64,000 nt of DNA, from positions 62,001 through 126,000 of the forward strand of contig SAUG01000115.1 of NCBI GenBank assembly GCA_011316305.1, read 5' to 3'. The DNA comes from Rusavskia elegans. Lineage: Eukaryota > Ascomycota > Lecanoromycetes > Teloschistales > Teloschistaceae. This document shows, in pieces, positions 43,255 to 56,429 of this stretch (position 1 is the first letter of the stretch; each line of letters opens with the position of its first letter). Position numbers and translations under genes: made by a program. A model generated the notes under the pieces. That model searched no databases. It was given only the letters and a program-made list of their open reading frames with translations, and had not been told where the DNA came from.

Positions 43255-45234
43255 TATACTCGGGTCTAAAAGTTTTACGATTTGTTAATTTCTAATACTA
43301 TCTATATTTTTTTATCTGTTTCTAAATATTTTCTATTATTAATACGCGTAGAAAAACGTCTCGAAAATAAATAAAATAAGCTTCGGTCTGATATTAGAAA
43401 TATCTTTAATAAATATATTAAAGCGCGTCGTTATATTGAATCTTTTTTAGATTTTAAAAAGGAAATTCGTAATTAACGCTTTATTTAGAAGTCGGATCTC
43501 CGTCGACTTTTTAGAAAGTAAAAGCGTTTTATTATTTATTATCGCGCTTTAGATAAATATAAAAGTAATTTTATTATTTAGAAATAATACGTATTATTTT
43601 ATTTTAACGAATTTAATAATTTAGTCGTATTCTATTCTTCTATAGATTTTACGCTAGCTATATAAAAGATATCCGTTAAATTAATTCCTGGTTTTAATTC
43701 GGTCGATTTAAATTAATTTCTAAAAAAATTAATTTCTTTTAATCTTTAGATTCGATACGCGTATAAAAGAATATCTAGTTAAAAATTTCTTTAAATCGTA
43801 TCTATTTATACTAAATTAGATATTTATATTATAAATTATATCCGAATCTTCTAATATTTCCGCTAACTTTTATTTTTTAGTAACTATTTTGTTTTATAAT
43901 AATAAAGTTAGAAACTATCTATCTTTTAATTATATATTTAATATAGAATCTAGCGTTTCTTCTTTTAGCTTATTTTTTAGTTCGGGCGTAGAATTATATT
44001 TAGCTTTTTCTATTTCTTTAATAATACTTTTATAGATTTTTTTAACGTCTTCTATCTATAGTTTTTAAATTATTTCTTAAATTTTATTATATTTCAGCGC
44101 TAGTTATAAAAGTAGATAATAATATTTTTTCTAGATTTTTGTTTTCTATACTTCGCTTCTTTTTTTAAAAAGATTATCTATTTCTTTAATTTGTTCGTAA
44201 AACTCGTATTTAATATAATATCGAATTTTCTATATAGAAGATTTTTATATATAATAAAATATACTATTCACGATTCTATTTTCTTTCTAACTATACTTTT
44301 TTATACTAATATTCTAGAAATTAATTTTTTCTATTCGTTTCCGAAAATAATATATTATCTAGAGCTTTCGATTACTATAAAATTTAAAATTCTAATAAAT
44401 TCGTTTTTTATTTTAATTTCGACTTCTATAATTCTAGTATTTTATTATAGGCGTATTTAGATATATTCTCTAATTTAATTATATAATCCTTTTATAATTC
44501 TATTTTCGTCTTTTCTATTTATAAAAACTATTATTTTATAACTTCCGATTTTAATTTTAAGTATTATTATAAGAGATTTCTCGGTTTTATACGGTTTAAA
44601 CTCTATTATTATTTTCTTTTTTACTTTTTTCGGTTCTATAAAATATTAACCTATTTTCTTTTTATCCGATAGATAGATAAGATAATTATTATTATAATAA
44701 ACTGTCTAACTTTTAGTTATATATTCTCTAGCTATTTTTTTAGATAATTTTTCTATTATTTTAAACTAGTATTCGGTTATTTATATTATCTTTTTAAATA
44801 GATAATTTCTTTTAAGGTATCCGGTTTTTCTATATAAATAATAAATTTTAGTCCGCGGTTCTTTAATTTTAGTAGTATCGAGTTCTATTAGATTTTCTTT
44901 AGGCTATTTTTTAGCAGATTCTATTTTACTAAACGCCTGTTTATCTAAATATATTCCGTACTATCTAGTATTAATTCTAGTCGCTAGTTTAATAAACGAT
45001 ACTAGCGAATCTAGTTCTTCGATTATTACTATAATTTCTTTAACTTTTATATAAAACCCTTTATTGAAGTAAACTTTTAGAACTAAAGCTTTCTAGTCTA
45101 TTTTATAAACTAACGTTTTAAACTAAATAGTATAGATAGTTATCGACTTCTACTATTTTAAAATTATAAGTCTTTTTTCTATTATTCTATTTTTATTATT
45201 ATTTCCGAATATTTCTTTTATAACCGTAATTAGA

Positions 45235-45643
45235 TGTAACGTCTTTGTATATTAAAAGGCGTTACGCTCGAGCCTAGCTACAGCCGTAGACGTAGTCCGA
45301 GCTACTAAATAGTAAAGAAGTTCTAGCGTAGGTTATTATAACTAATTCTATATAGCTATAGAGGTATAGTTACGATATTAGAAGGTATCTTTATTATAAA
45401 ATAATTAAAAAGAGAATAGTAGAAACGTATTTAATAATTATAATAATAACTAATAAGAGAAACTATTTATAGAAGTAATAAGAGATATATATAATAAAAA
45501 TAGCTATAAAAACTAATAGATAGCTGTCTACTAAAAATCCTATTAAAAAGGGCGGCTATAGTAGCTATAGGCGGCTATAGATAATTAGATTTATTTATCT
45601 AATTAATTTTCTAGAAAACTTCTATAGAATTATATATATAATA
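45235..45643 (-). repeat. LTR of element III (left)
   Basis: 409 bp; starts TGTAACGTC, unmutated at the tip. Confidence 0.85.
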
Positions 45644-46074
45644 CAGCTCCTTCTATATCGCTTCTTATCTAGTATAAAAACCGTCTATAGAATATAAAAA
45701 AAGTTTTTTTCTTTTTTTTTTCTTTTTTCTTTCGTTAATATCTCTATTATATATTTTTAAAAGGGAAATCGACTAAAATCGTTTCGTCGTATCTAGTTAA
45801 AAGAAGTTATAATACCTTTTTTTTATTTTTTATATATTCGTAATCCTTTAAAAAAGTATAAAGTCGAAGTTAATAGTAATATTTATAATAAATATACTCG
45901 GGTTTAGAAATCCTATAATCTTCTAATATCTAATACTATTTATATATTATTTCTTTTATTCTTTTATTTCTACTAACTTTCGTAGAGAAACGTTTTAAAA
46001 ATAAAAAAAATAAGTTCCGTTTTAATATCGCGGGTATTTTTAATAAATATTTCGAAGCTCGCTATATAACGTCC

Positions 46075-46473
46075 CTGTATATTAGAGGGCGTTACGTTCG
46101 AGCCTAGCTACAGCCGTGGACGTAGTCCGAACTACTAAATAGTAAGGGAATTCTAGTATAGGTTATTATAACTAATCCTATATAGATATAGAAGTATGAT
46201 TATAATATTACGAGATATTTTCGTTATAAAATAATTAAAAAGAAAATAGTAGAAACGTATTTAATAATTATATTAACGACTGATAAAAGAAACTATTTAT
46301 AGAAATAATAAGTAATATATATAGTAAAAATAGCCGTAAAAACCGATAGGTAGCTATCTACTAAAAGTTTTATTAGGAAAAGCGACTATAGCGGCTATAG
46401 GCGGCTATATATAATTAGGCTTATTTATTTAATTAATCTTTTTAGAAAATTCTATAAAGTTATAGATATAATA
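46075..46473 (-). repeat. LTR 1 of compound element IV
   Basis: Starts TATAACGTCCCTG and ends ATAGATATAATA. Confidence 0.85.
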
Positions 46474-48998
46474 TAGCTCTTTCTATATCGCTTTTTATCT
46501 AGTATAAAAACCGTCTATAGAATATAAAAAGGTTTTTTTTTCTTTTTTTTTCTTTTCTTTTATTAATATCTCTATTATATATTTTTAAAAAGAAAACCGA
46601 TTAAAGTCTTTTTATTATATCTAGTTAAAAGGAATTATAATACTTTTTTTTTATTTTTTATATATCTATAATCTTTTAAAAGAATATAAAGTCGAAATTA
46701 GTAGTAATATTTATAGTAAATATACTCGGGTTTAGAAATTATATATTTTTCTAATATTTAATACTACCTATATATTATTTCTTTTATTTTCTTTATTTTT
46801 ACTAACTCTTGCAGGAAAATATTTTAAAAATAAAAAAAATAAACTTCGTTCTAATATTACTAGTATTTTTAATAAATATTCTAAAGCTCGCTATTATATT
46901 AAATCCTTTTTTAATTCCGAAAAGGAAATTTATAATAAACGTTTAGCCTAGGAATTAGATTTTCGTCGACTTTTTAATAAATAAAAGTATTTTATTATTT
47001 ATTATCGCGTTTTAGATAAACGTAAAAATAATCTTATTATTTAGAAGTAACCTATATTCTTTTATTTTAATAAATTTAATAATCCGGTTATATTTTATTC
47101 CTCTATTAATTTTATACTAGCCGCGTAAAAGGTATCTATTAAATTAATATCTAGATTTAGTTTAGATAATCTAAATTAATTTCTAAAAGATTTTAACTTT
47201 TTTTAGCTTATAGAAAATATAGATTTCTAAAAAAAGTCTAATAAAAAGTTCTTTTACTACTATTTTTATATATTCTATATTATATATCTATATTATAAAT
47301 TATTTTTAGTTTTTTTAATAGTTTTACTAAATTTTATTCTTTAGTAACTATTTTATCCTATAATAATAAAGACGGATACTAATTAAATTTTTTATTTCTA
47401 GATTAAATATTTAGTACTAGGTCTAGTATTTCTTTATTCTAGTCTATTTAATTCGGTTTATAGTATTCGATTTTATCTATAGCTTTAACTATATTCTAGT
47501 ATATTTTTCTAATATAATTTATCTAAAGCTATTAAATTATTTTTCTACTTTTATTATATTTTTTAATAAATTATTAAAAAAAATAGTAGTATTTTTTCTA
47601 AATTTTTATTTTCTAAACTTTTTTATTTTTTTTAAATTTAGTATTTAAATTTTTAATATTTTTATAGTTTATTATTAAAGCTTCGTCTACTTTTTTATAT
47701 AAGAAGTTTTTATAGACTAGAAGATATATTATTTATAGTTTTATTTTTTTATTAATAGTATTTTTTTCTATTAGTTTTTTTAAAATCGATTCTTTCTATT
47801 TATTTTCTAAAATAATATAACTTTTCTAACTTTCGATTATAGTAAAGTTTATTAATCTAATTAGTCTATACTTTATTTTAACTTCGATATTAAAAATTCT
47901 ATTATCTTTTATTATTTATTTATAAAGATATCTTTTAATTTTATTATAGAATCCTTTAATAACTTTATTATCTTTTTTTCTATTTATAAAAGCTATTATT
48001 TATTAACTTCCGATTTAAACTTTAAATACTACTATAAAAAGTTTTTCGGTTTTATATAGTTTAAAATTAATTATTAGCTTTATTTTATATATTTTTTTTA
48101 GTTTTCTAAAATAATATCCTATTTCTTTCTTTTCCGATAGATAGATAGGGTAATTATTATTATAGTAGGCTAACTAGCTTTTTACTATATATTTATTAGA
48201 TACTTTTTCTATTATTTTAAAAAAGTATTCGATTATTTTAGTTACTTTTTTAATTAAATAATTTTTTTTAAAGTATTTCGTTTTTCCGTATAAATAATAA
48301 ACTTTAGTTTTCGATCTTTTAGTTTCGGTAGTATCGAATTCTATTAAATTTCTTCTAGACTTTTTTTTAGCGGGTCCTATTTTATTAAACGTTTATTTAT
48401 CTAAATATATTTTATACTATCTAGTATCGATTTTTATTATAAATTTAATAAAATCTATTAGTAAATCCGGTTTTTCGATTACTACTATAATTTTTTTAAC
48501 TTTTATCTAGAATTCTTTATAGAAGTAAACTTTTAAAGCTAAATCTTTCTAGTCTATTTTATAAACTAATATTCTAAATTAAATATTATAAATAGCTATT
48601 AATTTTTATTATTTTAAAACTATTAGTTTTCTATTTATTATTCTATTTTTATTATTATTTCCGAAAGCTTCTTTTATAACTATAATAAGGTTAATAAAAA
48701 TATAAAAGATCTATAATATTTTATCTTTTTTTTATTTTTCCGGGTTATCGAAATAATCTTTTATTTAAAACTATACTAAATTAAAGGTAACTTTTTCTAG
48801 ATATAATATTATAAATAGAATTTTAACTATTTTATTCGGAAACTAGTTTATATATAATACGAAATAGATATTTATCTAAATAATCTATAATTTTAAATAT
48901 TCTTTATTTCTTTTATAGATATTTAGTATTTCTATTTTAATAGTATCGCTTTAATTTATAGGTCGGGATAATAAAATAAATATAGTAAATTATTAAAG

Positions 48999-49407
48999 TA
49001 TAATATCTTTATATATTAGAGGGCGTTATATTTAAATCTAGCTATAGTTATAAATATAGTCCGAACTATTAAATAGTAAAAGAAATCTAGTATAGATTAT
49101 TATAACTAATTTTATATAGCTATAGAAATACGGTTATAATATTATAAGGTATCTTTATTATAAAGTAATTAAAAAGAAAATAATAAAGACGTATTTAATA
49201 ATTATATTAATAACTAATAAAAGAAACTATCTATAGAAATAATAAACGATATATATAATAAAAGTAGCCGTAAAGGCCGATAGGTAGCTATCTATTAAAA
49301 ACTCTATTAAAAGAAACGGCTATAGCGGCTATAGGCGGCTATATATAATTAGGTTTATTTATTTAACTAATCTTTCTAGAAAATTCTATAGAGTTATAGA
49401 TATAATA
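48999..49407 (-). repeat. LTR 2 (middle) of compound element IV
   Basis: 409 bp, with internal sequence on both sides and no target duplication. Confidence 0.85.
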
Positions 49408-51933
49408 TAACTCTTTCTATATCGCTTTTTATCTAGTATAAAAACCGTCTATAAAGTATAAAAAGGTTTTTTTTTTCTTTTTTTTTCTTTTCTTTTATTA
49501 ATATTTCTATTATATATTTTTAAAAAGAAAACCGATTAAAGTCTTTTTATTATATCTAGTTTAAAGAAATTATAATACTTTTTTTTTATTTTTTATATAT
49601 CCGTAATCTTTTAAAAAAATATAAAGTTAAGATTAGTAGTAATATTTATAGTAAATATACTCGGGTTTAGAAATCGTATAATTTTCTAATATTTAATACT
49701 ACCTATATATTATTTCTTTTATTTTCTTTATTTTTACTAACTCTCGCAGGGAAATATCTTAAAAATAAAAAGAATAAATTTCGTTCTAATATTACTAGTA
49801 TTTTTAATAAATATTCTAAAGCTTACTATTATATTAAATTCTTTTTTAATTCCGAAAAGGAAATTTATAATAAATATTTAGCCTAGAAGTTAGATCTTCG
49901 TCGACTTTTTAGTAAATAAAAGTATTTTATTACTTATTATCGCGTTTTAGATAAATATAAAAATAATTTTATTATTTAAAAGTAACCCGTATTCTTTTAC
50001 TTTAATAAATTTAATAATCCGGTTATATTTTATTCCTCTATTAATTTTATACTAGCCGCGTAAAAGGTATCTATTAAATTAATATCTAGATTTAGTTCGG
50101 ATAATCTAAATTAATTTCTAAAAGATTTTAACTTTTTTTAGCCTATAGAAAATATAGATTTCTAAAAAAGGTCTAGTAAAAGGTTCTTTTACTACTATTT
50201 TTATATATTCCGTATTATATATCTATATTATAAATTATTTTTAGTTTTTTTAATAGTTTTACTAAATTTTATTCTTTAGTAACTATTTTATCCTATAATA
50301 ATAAAGACGGATACTAATCGAATTTTTTATTTCTAGATTAAACGTTTAGTACTAGGTCTAGTATTTCTTTATTCTAGTCTATTTAATTCGGTTTATAGTA
50401 TTCGATTTTATTTATAGCTTTAACTATATTCTAGTATATTTTTCTAATATAGTTTATCTAAAGCTATTAAATTATTTTTCTACTTTTATTATTTTTTTTA
50501 ATAAATTATTAAAAGAAATAATAGTATTTTTTTTAAATTTTTATTTCCTAAACTTTTCCGCCTTTTTTAAATTTAGTATCTAAATCTTTAATATCTTTAT
50601 AGTTTATTATTAAAGCTTTATCTACTTTTTTATATAAGAAGTTTTTATAGGCTAGAAGATATATTATTTATAGTTTTATTTTTTTATTAATAGTACTTTT
50701 TTCTATTAGTTTTTTTAAAATCGATTTTTTCTATTTATTTTCTAAAATAATATAACTTTTTTAACTTTCGATTATAATAAAGTTTATTAATCTAATTAGT
50801 CTATACTTTATTTTAACTTTAATATTAAAAATTCTATTATCTTTTATTATTTATCTATAAAGGTATCTTTTAATTTTATTATAGAATCCTTTAGTAACTT
50901 TATTATCTTTTTTTCTATTTATAAAAGCTATTATTTATTAACTTCCGATTTAAACTTTAAATACTACTATAAAAAGTTTTTCGGTTTTATATAGTTTAAA
51001 ATTAATTATTAGCTTTATTTTATATATTTTTTTTAGTTTTCTAGAATAATATCCTATCTTTTTCTTTTTTAATAGATAGATAGGGTAATTATTATCGTAG
51101 TAAACTAACTAGCTTTTTACTATATATTTATTAGATACTTTTTTTATTATTTTAAAAAAGTATTTAATTATTTTAGTTACTTTTTTAATTAAATAATCTT
51201 TTTTAAAGTATTTTATTTTTCCGTATAAATAATAAACTTTAGTTTTTAATTTTTTAGTTTTAATAGTATCGAACTCTATTAAATTTCTTCTAGACTTTTT
51301 TTTAGTAGGTCCTATTTTATTAAATATTTATTTATCTAAATATATTTTATATTACCTAGTATCGATTTTTATTATAAATTTAATAAAATCTACTAGTAAA
51401 TCCGGTTTTTCGATTACTACTATAATTTTTTTAATTTTTATCTAGAATTCTTTATAGAAATAAACTTTTAAAACTAAATCTTTCTAGTCTATTTTATAAA
51501 CTAATATTCTAAATTAAGTATTATAGATAATTATTAACTTCTATTATTTTAGAACTATTAGTCTCCTATTTATTATTCTATTTTTATTATTATTTCCGAA
51601 GGTTTCTTTTATAACTATAATAAAGTTAACGAAGATATAGAAAATCTATAATATTTTATTTTTTTTTTATCTTTCCGGGTTATTAAAATAATCTTTTATT
51701 TAAAGCTATACTAAATTAAAGGTAGTTTTTCCTAGATATAATATTATAAATAGAATTTTAACTATTTTATTCGGAAACTAGTTTATATATAATATAAAAT
51801 AGATATTTATCTAAATAATCTATAGCTTTAAATATTCTTTATTTTTTTTATAGATATTTAATATTTCTATTTTAATAGTATCGCTTTAATTTATAGGTCG
51901 GGATAATAAAATAAATATAGTAAATTATTAAAG

Positions 51934-52342
51934 TATAATATCTCTATATATTAGAAGGCGTTATATTTAAATCTAGCTATAGTTATAAATATAGTCCGAG
52001 CTATTAAATAGTAAAAGAAATCTAGTATAGATTATTATAACTAATCCTATATAGCTATAGAAGTACGGTTATAATATTACGAGGTATCTTTATTATAAAG
52101 TAATTAAAAAGAAAATAGTAGAGACGTATTTAATAATTATATTAATAATTAATAAAAGAAACTATCTATAGAAATAATAAACGATATATATAATAAAAGT
52201 AGCTATAAAGGCCGACAGGTAGCTATCTATTAAAAATTCTATTAAAAGAAACGGCTATAGCGGCTATAGGCGGCTATAGATAATTAGGCTCGCTTTTTTA
52301 ATCAATCCTTCCAGGGAACTCTGTAGAATCGTGGACGTAACA
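51934..52342 (-). repeat. LTR 3 of compound element IV
   Basis: 409 bp; ends GTGGACGTAACA, unmutated at the tip. Confidence 0.85.
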
Positions 52343-54451
52343 CGCTATTATATCGAATCCTTTTTTAATCTTAAAAAGAAAATTTATAATAAACGTTTTG
52401 TCTAAAAATCGGATTTCTACCGACTTTTTAATAAATAAAAGTATTTTATTATTTATTATCGCGCTTTAAATAAATATAAAAGTAATTTTATTATTTAGAA
52501 ATAATACGTATTTTTTTATTTTAATAAATCTAACAATCCGGTTATATTCTATTCTTCTATTAGTTTTATACTAACTATATAAAAGGCGTCTATTAAATTA
52601 ATACCTATATTTAATTTAGATAATCTAGATCGGTTTTTAAAAGAAATTAACTTTTTTTAACTTCTAGAAACTACGGGTTCTTAAAAAAGATTTAATAAAA
52701 AACTTTTTTTCTATTATTTTTAGTATTTAAATTATATATCTATATTATAAATTTCTTCGGATTTTTTTAATAGCCTAGTTAAATCTAGTTCTTTAACTAC
52801 TATTTTATTCTATAAAAATAAAGATAGATACTAGTCGAATTTATTCTTTTTTAGTTAAATATTTAATATTAGGTCCGGTATTCTTTTATTTTAATCTATT
52901 TAATTCGGTTTATAGTATTTAATTTTATTTATAGTTTTAACTATACTCTAGTATATCTTCCTAATATAGTTTATCTAAAGCTATTAAATTATTTTTTTCC
53001 TTTTATTATATTTTTTAATATATTATTAAAAAAAATAATAGTATTTTTTCTAGATTTTTATTTTCTAAACTTCTCCGCTTTTTTTTAAATTTTTAGTCTA
53101 AGTCTTTAATATCCTCGTAGTTTATTATTAAAATAACGTCTATTTTTTTATATAGGAGGTTTTTATAAATTAAAAAATATATTATTTATAGTTTTATTTT
53201 TTTACTAATTATACTTTTTTCTATTAGTTTTTTTAAAATTAATTCTTTTTATTTATTTTCTAAAATAATATAATTTTTCTAACTTTTAATTATAGTATAA
53301 TTTCTTATTCTAATTAATCTATACTTTATTTTAATTTCGATATTAAAGATTCTATTATCTTTTATTATTTATCTATAAAAATATCTTTTAATTTTATTAT
53401 AGAATCCTTTTATAACTTTATTATTATTTTTTCTATTTATAAAAACTATTATTTATTAACTTTCGATTTTAATTTTAAATACTACTATAAAGGGTTTCTC
53501 GGTTTTATATAATTTAAAATTAAATATTAATTTTATTTCTTATACTTTCTTTAGTTTTTTAAAATATTATTCTATTCTTTCTTTATTTAATAACTAGATA
53601 GGATAAATATTATTATAGTAAATTAACTAGCTTTTTACTATATATTTATTAGATAATTCCTTTATTATTTTTAAAAAATATTTAGTTACTTCGATTACCT
53701 TTTTAGTTAGGTAATTCTTTTTAAAGTATTCTATTTTTCTATATAAATAATAAACTTTAGTTCGCGATCCTTTAGTTTCGGTAGTATCGAATTTTATTAA
53801 ATCTCTTCTAGGTTTTTTTTTAATAGGTCCTATTTTATTAAATATCTATTTATCTAAATATATTTTATATTATCTAATATCGATTTTTATTATAAGTTCG
53901 ATAAAATCTATTAATAAATCTAGTTCTTTAATTACTACTATAGCTTTTTTAATTTTTATTTAAAATTTTTTATAGAAATAGATTTTTAGAATTAAATCTT
54001 CCTAGTCTATTTTATAAGCTAATATTCTAAACTAAATAGCGTAAATAGCTACCGATTTCTACTATTTTAGAACTATTAGTTTTTTATCTATTATTCTATT
54101 TTTATTACTATTTCCTAAGGCTTTTTTTACAGCTATAATAAGATTATCGAAGATATAAAAGATCTATAATATTTTATCTTCTTTTTATCTTTCCGGGTTA
54201 TTAAAATAATCTTCTATTCGAAGCTATACCTAATTAAAGGGAGCTTTTTCTAGATATAATATTATAAATAAAATTTTAACTATTTTATTTAGAAACTAAT
54301 TTATATATAATACGGAGTAGATATTTATTTAAATAATTTATAGCTTTAAAAATCTTTTATCTCTTTTATAGATATTTAGTATTACTATTTTAATAGTATC
54401 GCTTCGATCTATAGATCGGAATAATAAAATCGATAAAGTAAATTATTAAAA

Positions 54452-54860
54452 TATAATATCTCTATATATTAGAAAGCGTTATATTTAACTTTAGCTATAG
54501 TTATAGATATAGTCCGAACTATTAAATAGTAAAGGAACTCTAGTATAGATTATTATACTTAATTTTATATAGCCGTAAAGGTACGGTTACGATATTATAA
54601 AGTATTTTTATTACGAGGTAATTAAAAAGAAAATAGTAGAAACGTATTTAATAATTATATTAACGACTAATAAAAGAAACTATTTATAGAAATAATAAGC
54701 GATATATATAATAAAAGTAGCTATAAAAGCCGATAGATAGCCGTTTACTAAAGGTTCTATTAGAAAGGGCGGCTATAGCCGCTATAGGCGGCTATAGATA
54801 ATTAGGCTCGCTTATTTAATTAATCTTCCAGAGAACTTTTATAAAATCGTGGACGTAATA
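54452..54860 (-). repeat. LTR of element III (right)
   Basis: 409 bp; ends TCGTGGACGTAATA, followed by TTAGA. Confidence 0.85.
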
Positions 54861-55173
54861 TTAGATTACCGAAAATATAGAAAATTTATAATATTTTATC
54901 TTTCTTTTAGTTTTCCGGATTATTAAAATAGTTTTCTATATAGAACTATATTTAATTAAAGGCTGCTTTTTCTAGATATAATATTATAAATAGAATTTTT
55001 ATTACTTTATTTAGAAACTAGTTTATATATAATACGAAATAGATATTTATTTAGATAAATTAAAATTTTATAGATTTTCTATTTCCTTTATAGATATTAG
55101 ACGTTACCGTTTTAATAGTATCGCTTCGATCTATAGAACGGGATAACGAGACTAATATAGTAAATTATTAAAA

Positions 55174-55585
55174 TATAACGTCTTTATATATTAAAGGACG
55201 TTATATTCGAGTTTAGCTATAGCTATTAACGTAGTTCGAACTACTAAATAGAAAAGGAATTCTAATATAAATTATTATAACTAATCTCGCGTAGCGGCGA
55301 AAGTATAGTTATAATATTACGAAATATCTTTATTATAACGGTAATTAAAAAGAGAATAGTAAAGACGTATTTAATAATTATATTAATAACTAACGAAAAA
55401 AGTTATCTAATAGAAATAAAAAATAATATATATAGTAAAAATAGCTAATAGTACCGATAGATAGCTGTCCGTTAAAAGTTTCCATTATAAAGGTCGGCTA
55501 TAGCAGCTATAGACGGCTATAGATAATTAGGCTCGTTTATCTGGCCAATCTTCCAGCGTATTTCTATAGAATCGTAGATGTAATA
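55174..55585 (-). repeat. LTR of element II (right)
   Basis: 412 bp, followed by AAATA and then only 11 bp of MULE sequence before element VI. Confidence 0.85.
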
Positions 55586-55965
55586 AAATATATTAGATTA
55601 ATATAACGTCCCTGTATATTAGAAGGCGTTACGTTCGAGCCTAGCTACAGCCGTAGACGTAGTCCGAACTATTAAATAGTAAAAGAACTCTAGTATAGAT
55701 TATTATAACTAATTCTATATAGCTATAGAGGTATAGTTATAATATTATAAGATATCTTCGTTATAAAGTAATTAAAAAAAAATAGTAGAGATATATTTAA
55801 TAATTATATTAATAACTAATAAAAAAAACTATCTATAGAAATAATAAAAGATATATATAGTAAAAATAGCTATAAAAGCTAATAGATAGCTATTTACTAA
55901 AAGTTCTATTAAAAAGAGCGGCTAAAGTAGCTATAGACGGCTATAGATAATTAGGCTCGTTTATT

Positions 55966-56373
55966 TGTTACGTCCACGACTCCACAGAGGTTCCCTGGAG
56001 GATTGGCTAGACAAGCGAGCCCAATTATCTATAGCCGTCTATAGCCGCTATAGCCGCTGCTCTTAGCAAGGCTCTTAGCGTACGGCTACTGTCGGCCTTT
56101 ACGGCTACTCTTAATATATATATCGCTCCTTACTCCTATAGATAGCTTCTCTCGTTAGTTATTAATATAATTATTAAATACGTCTCTACTATTCTCTTCT
56201 TAATTACCTCGTAACGAAGATACCTCGTAATATCGTAACTATACCTCTGCAGCTATACAGGATTAGTTATAATAACCTATACTAGGACTCCTTTACTATT
56301 TAGTAGCTCGGACTACGCCTACGGCTATAGCTAGGCTCGAGCGTAACGCCTTCTAATATACAGGGACGTTATA
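55966..56373 (+). repeat. 5' LTR of element V
   Basis: 408 bp; the least mutated LTR of the block (GTCCACGACTCCACAGAGG is intact). Confidence 0.9.
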
Positions 56374-56429
56374 CTTTAACGACTCCGGAAGATAGATAAA
56401 AATCGGATTTTTATCTAACTAACGTTACT

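Larger units (their letters stand above)
46075..52342 (-). mobile_element. Compound element IV: three LTRs and two internal regions, inserted in element III
   Basis: LTRs at 46,075-46,473, 48,999-49,407 and 51,934-52,342 alternate with two near-identical gag-type internal regions (46,474-48,998 and 49,408-51,933). One 5-bp duplication, CGCTA, flanks the whole (46,070-46,074 and 52,343-52,347), and none is visible at the middle LTR. The unit therefore behaves as one insertion. Unequal recombination between LTRs of two copies, or integration of a tandem cDNA, would give this. Both internals run on the minus strand and are RIP-mutated. Parts of them are so similar that they may mislead assembly. 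Confidence 0.8.
45235..54860 (-). mobile_element. LTR retrotransposon element III, inserted in element II, interrupted by IV
   Basis: LTRs at 45,235-45,643 and 54,452-54,860 (409 bp each), flanked by the duplication TTAGA (45,230-45,234 and 54,861-54,865). The flanks rejoin to the element II internal sequence as seen in element I (TAATTAGATTACCGAAA). The internal parts are 45,644-46,074 and 52,348-54,451. Gag-only, minus strand. The left LTR starts with an intact TGTAACGTC. Confidence 0.85.
41914..55585 (-). mobile_element. LTR retrotransposon element II, interrupted by element III
   Basis: LTRs at 41,914-42,742 (itself holding a SINE-like insertion) and 55,174-55,585, with the 5-bp duplication AAATA on both sides (41,909-41,913 and 55,586-55,590). 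The internal sequence is in two parts, 42,743-45,234 and 54,866-55,173, because element III sits inside. It has the same gag-only layout as element I, coding on minus. A piece of LTR in the opposite direction lies at about 42,936-43,254. Strongly RIP-mutated. Confidence 0.85.
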
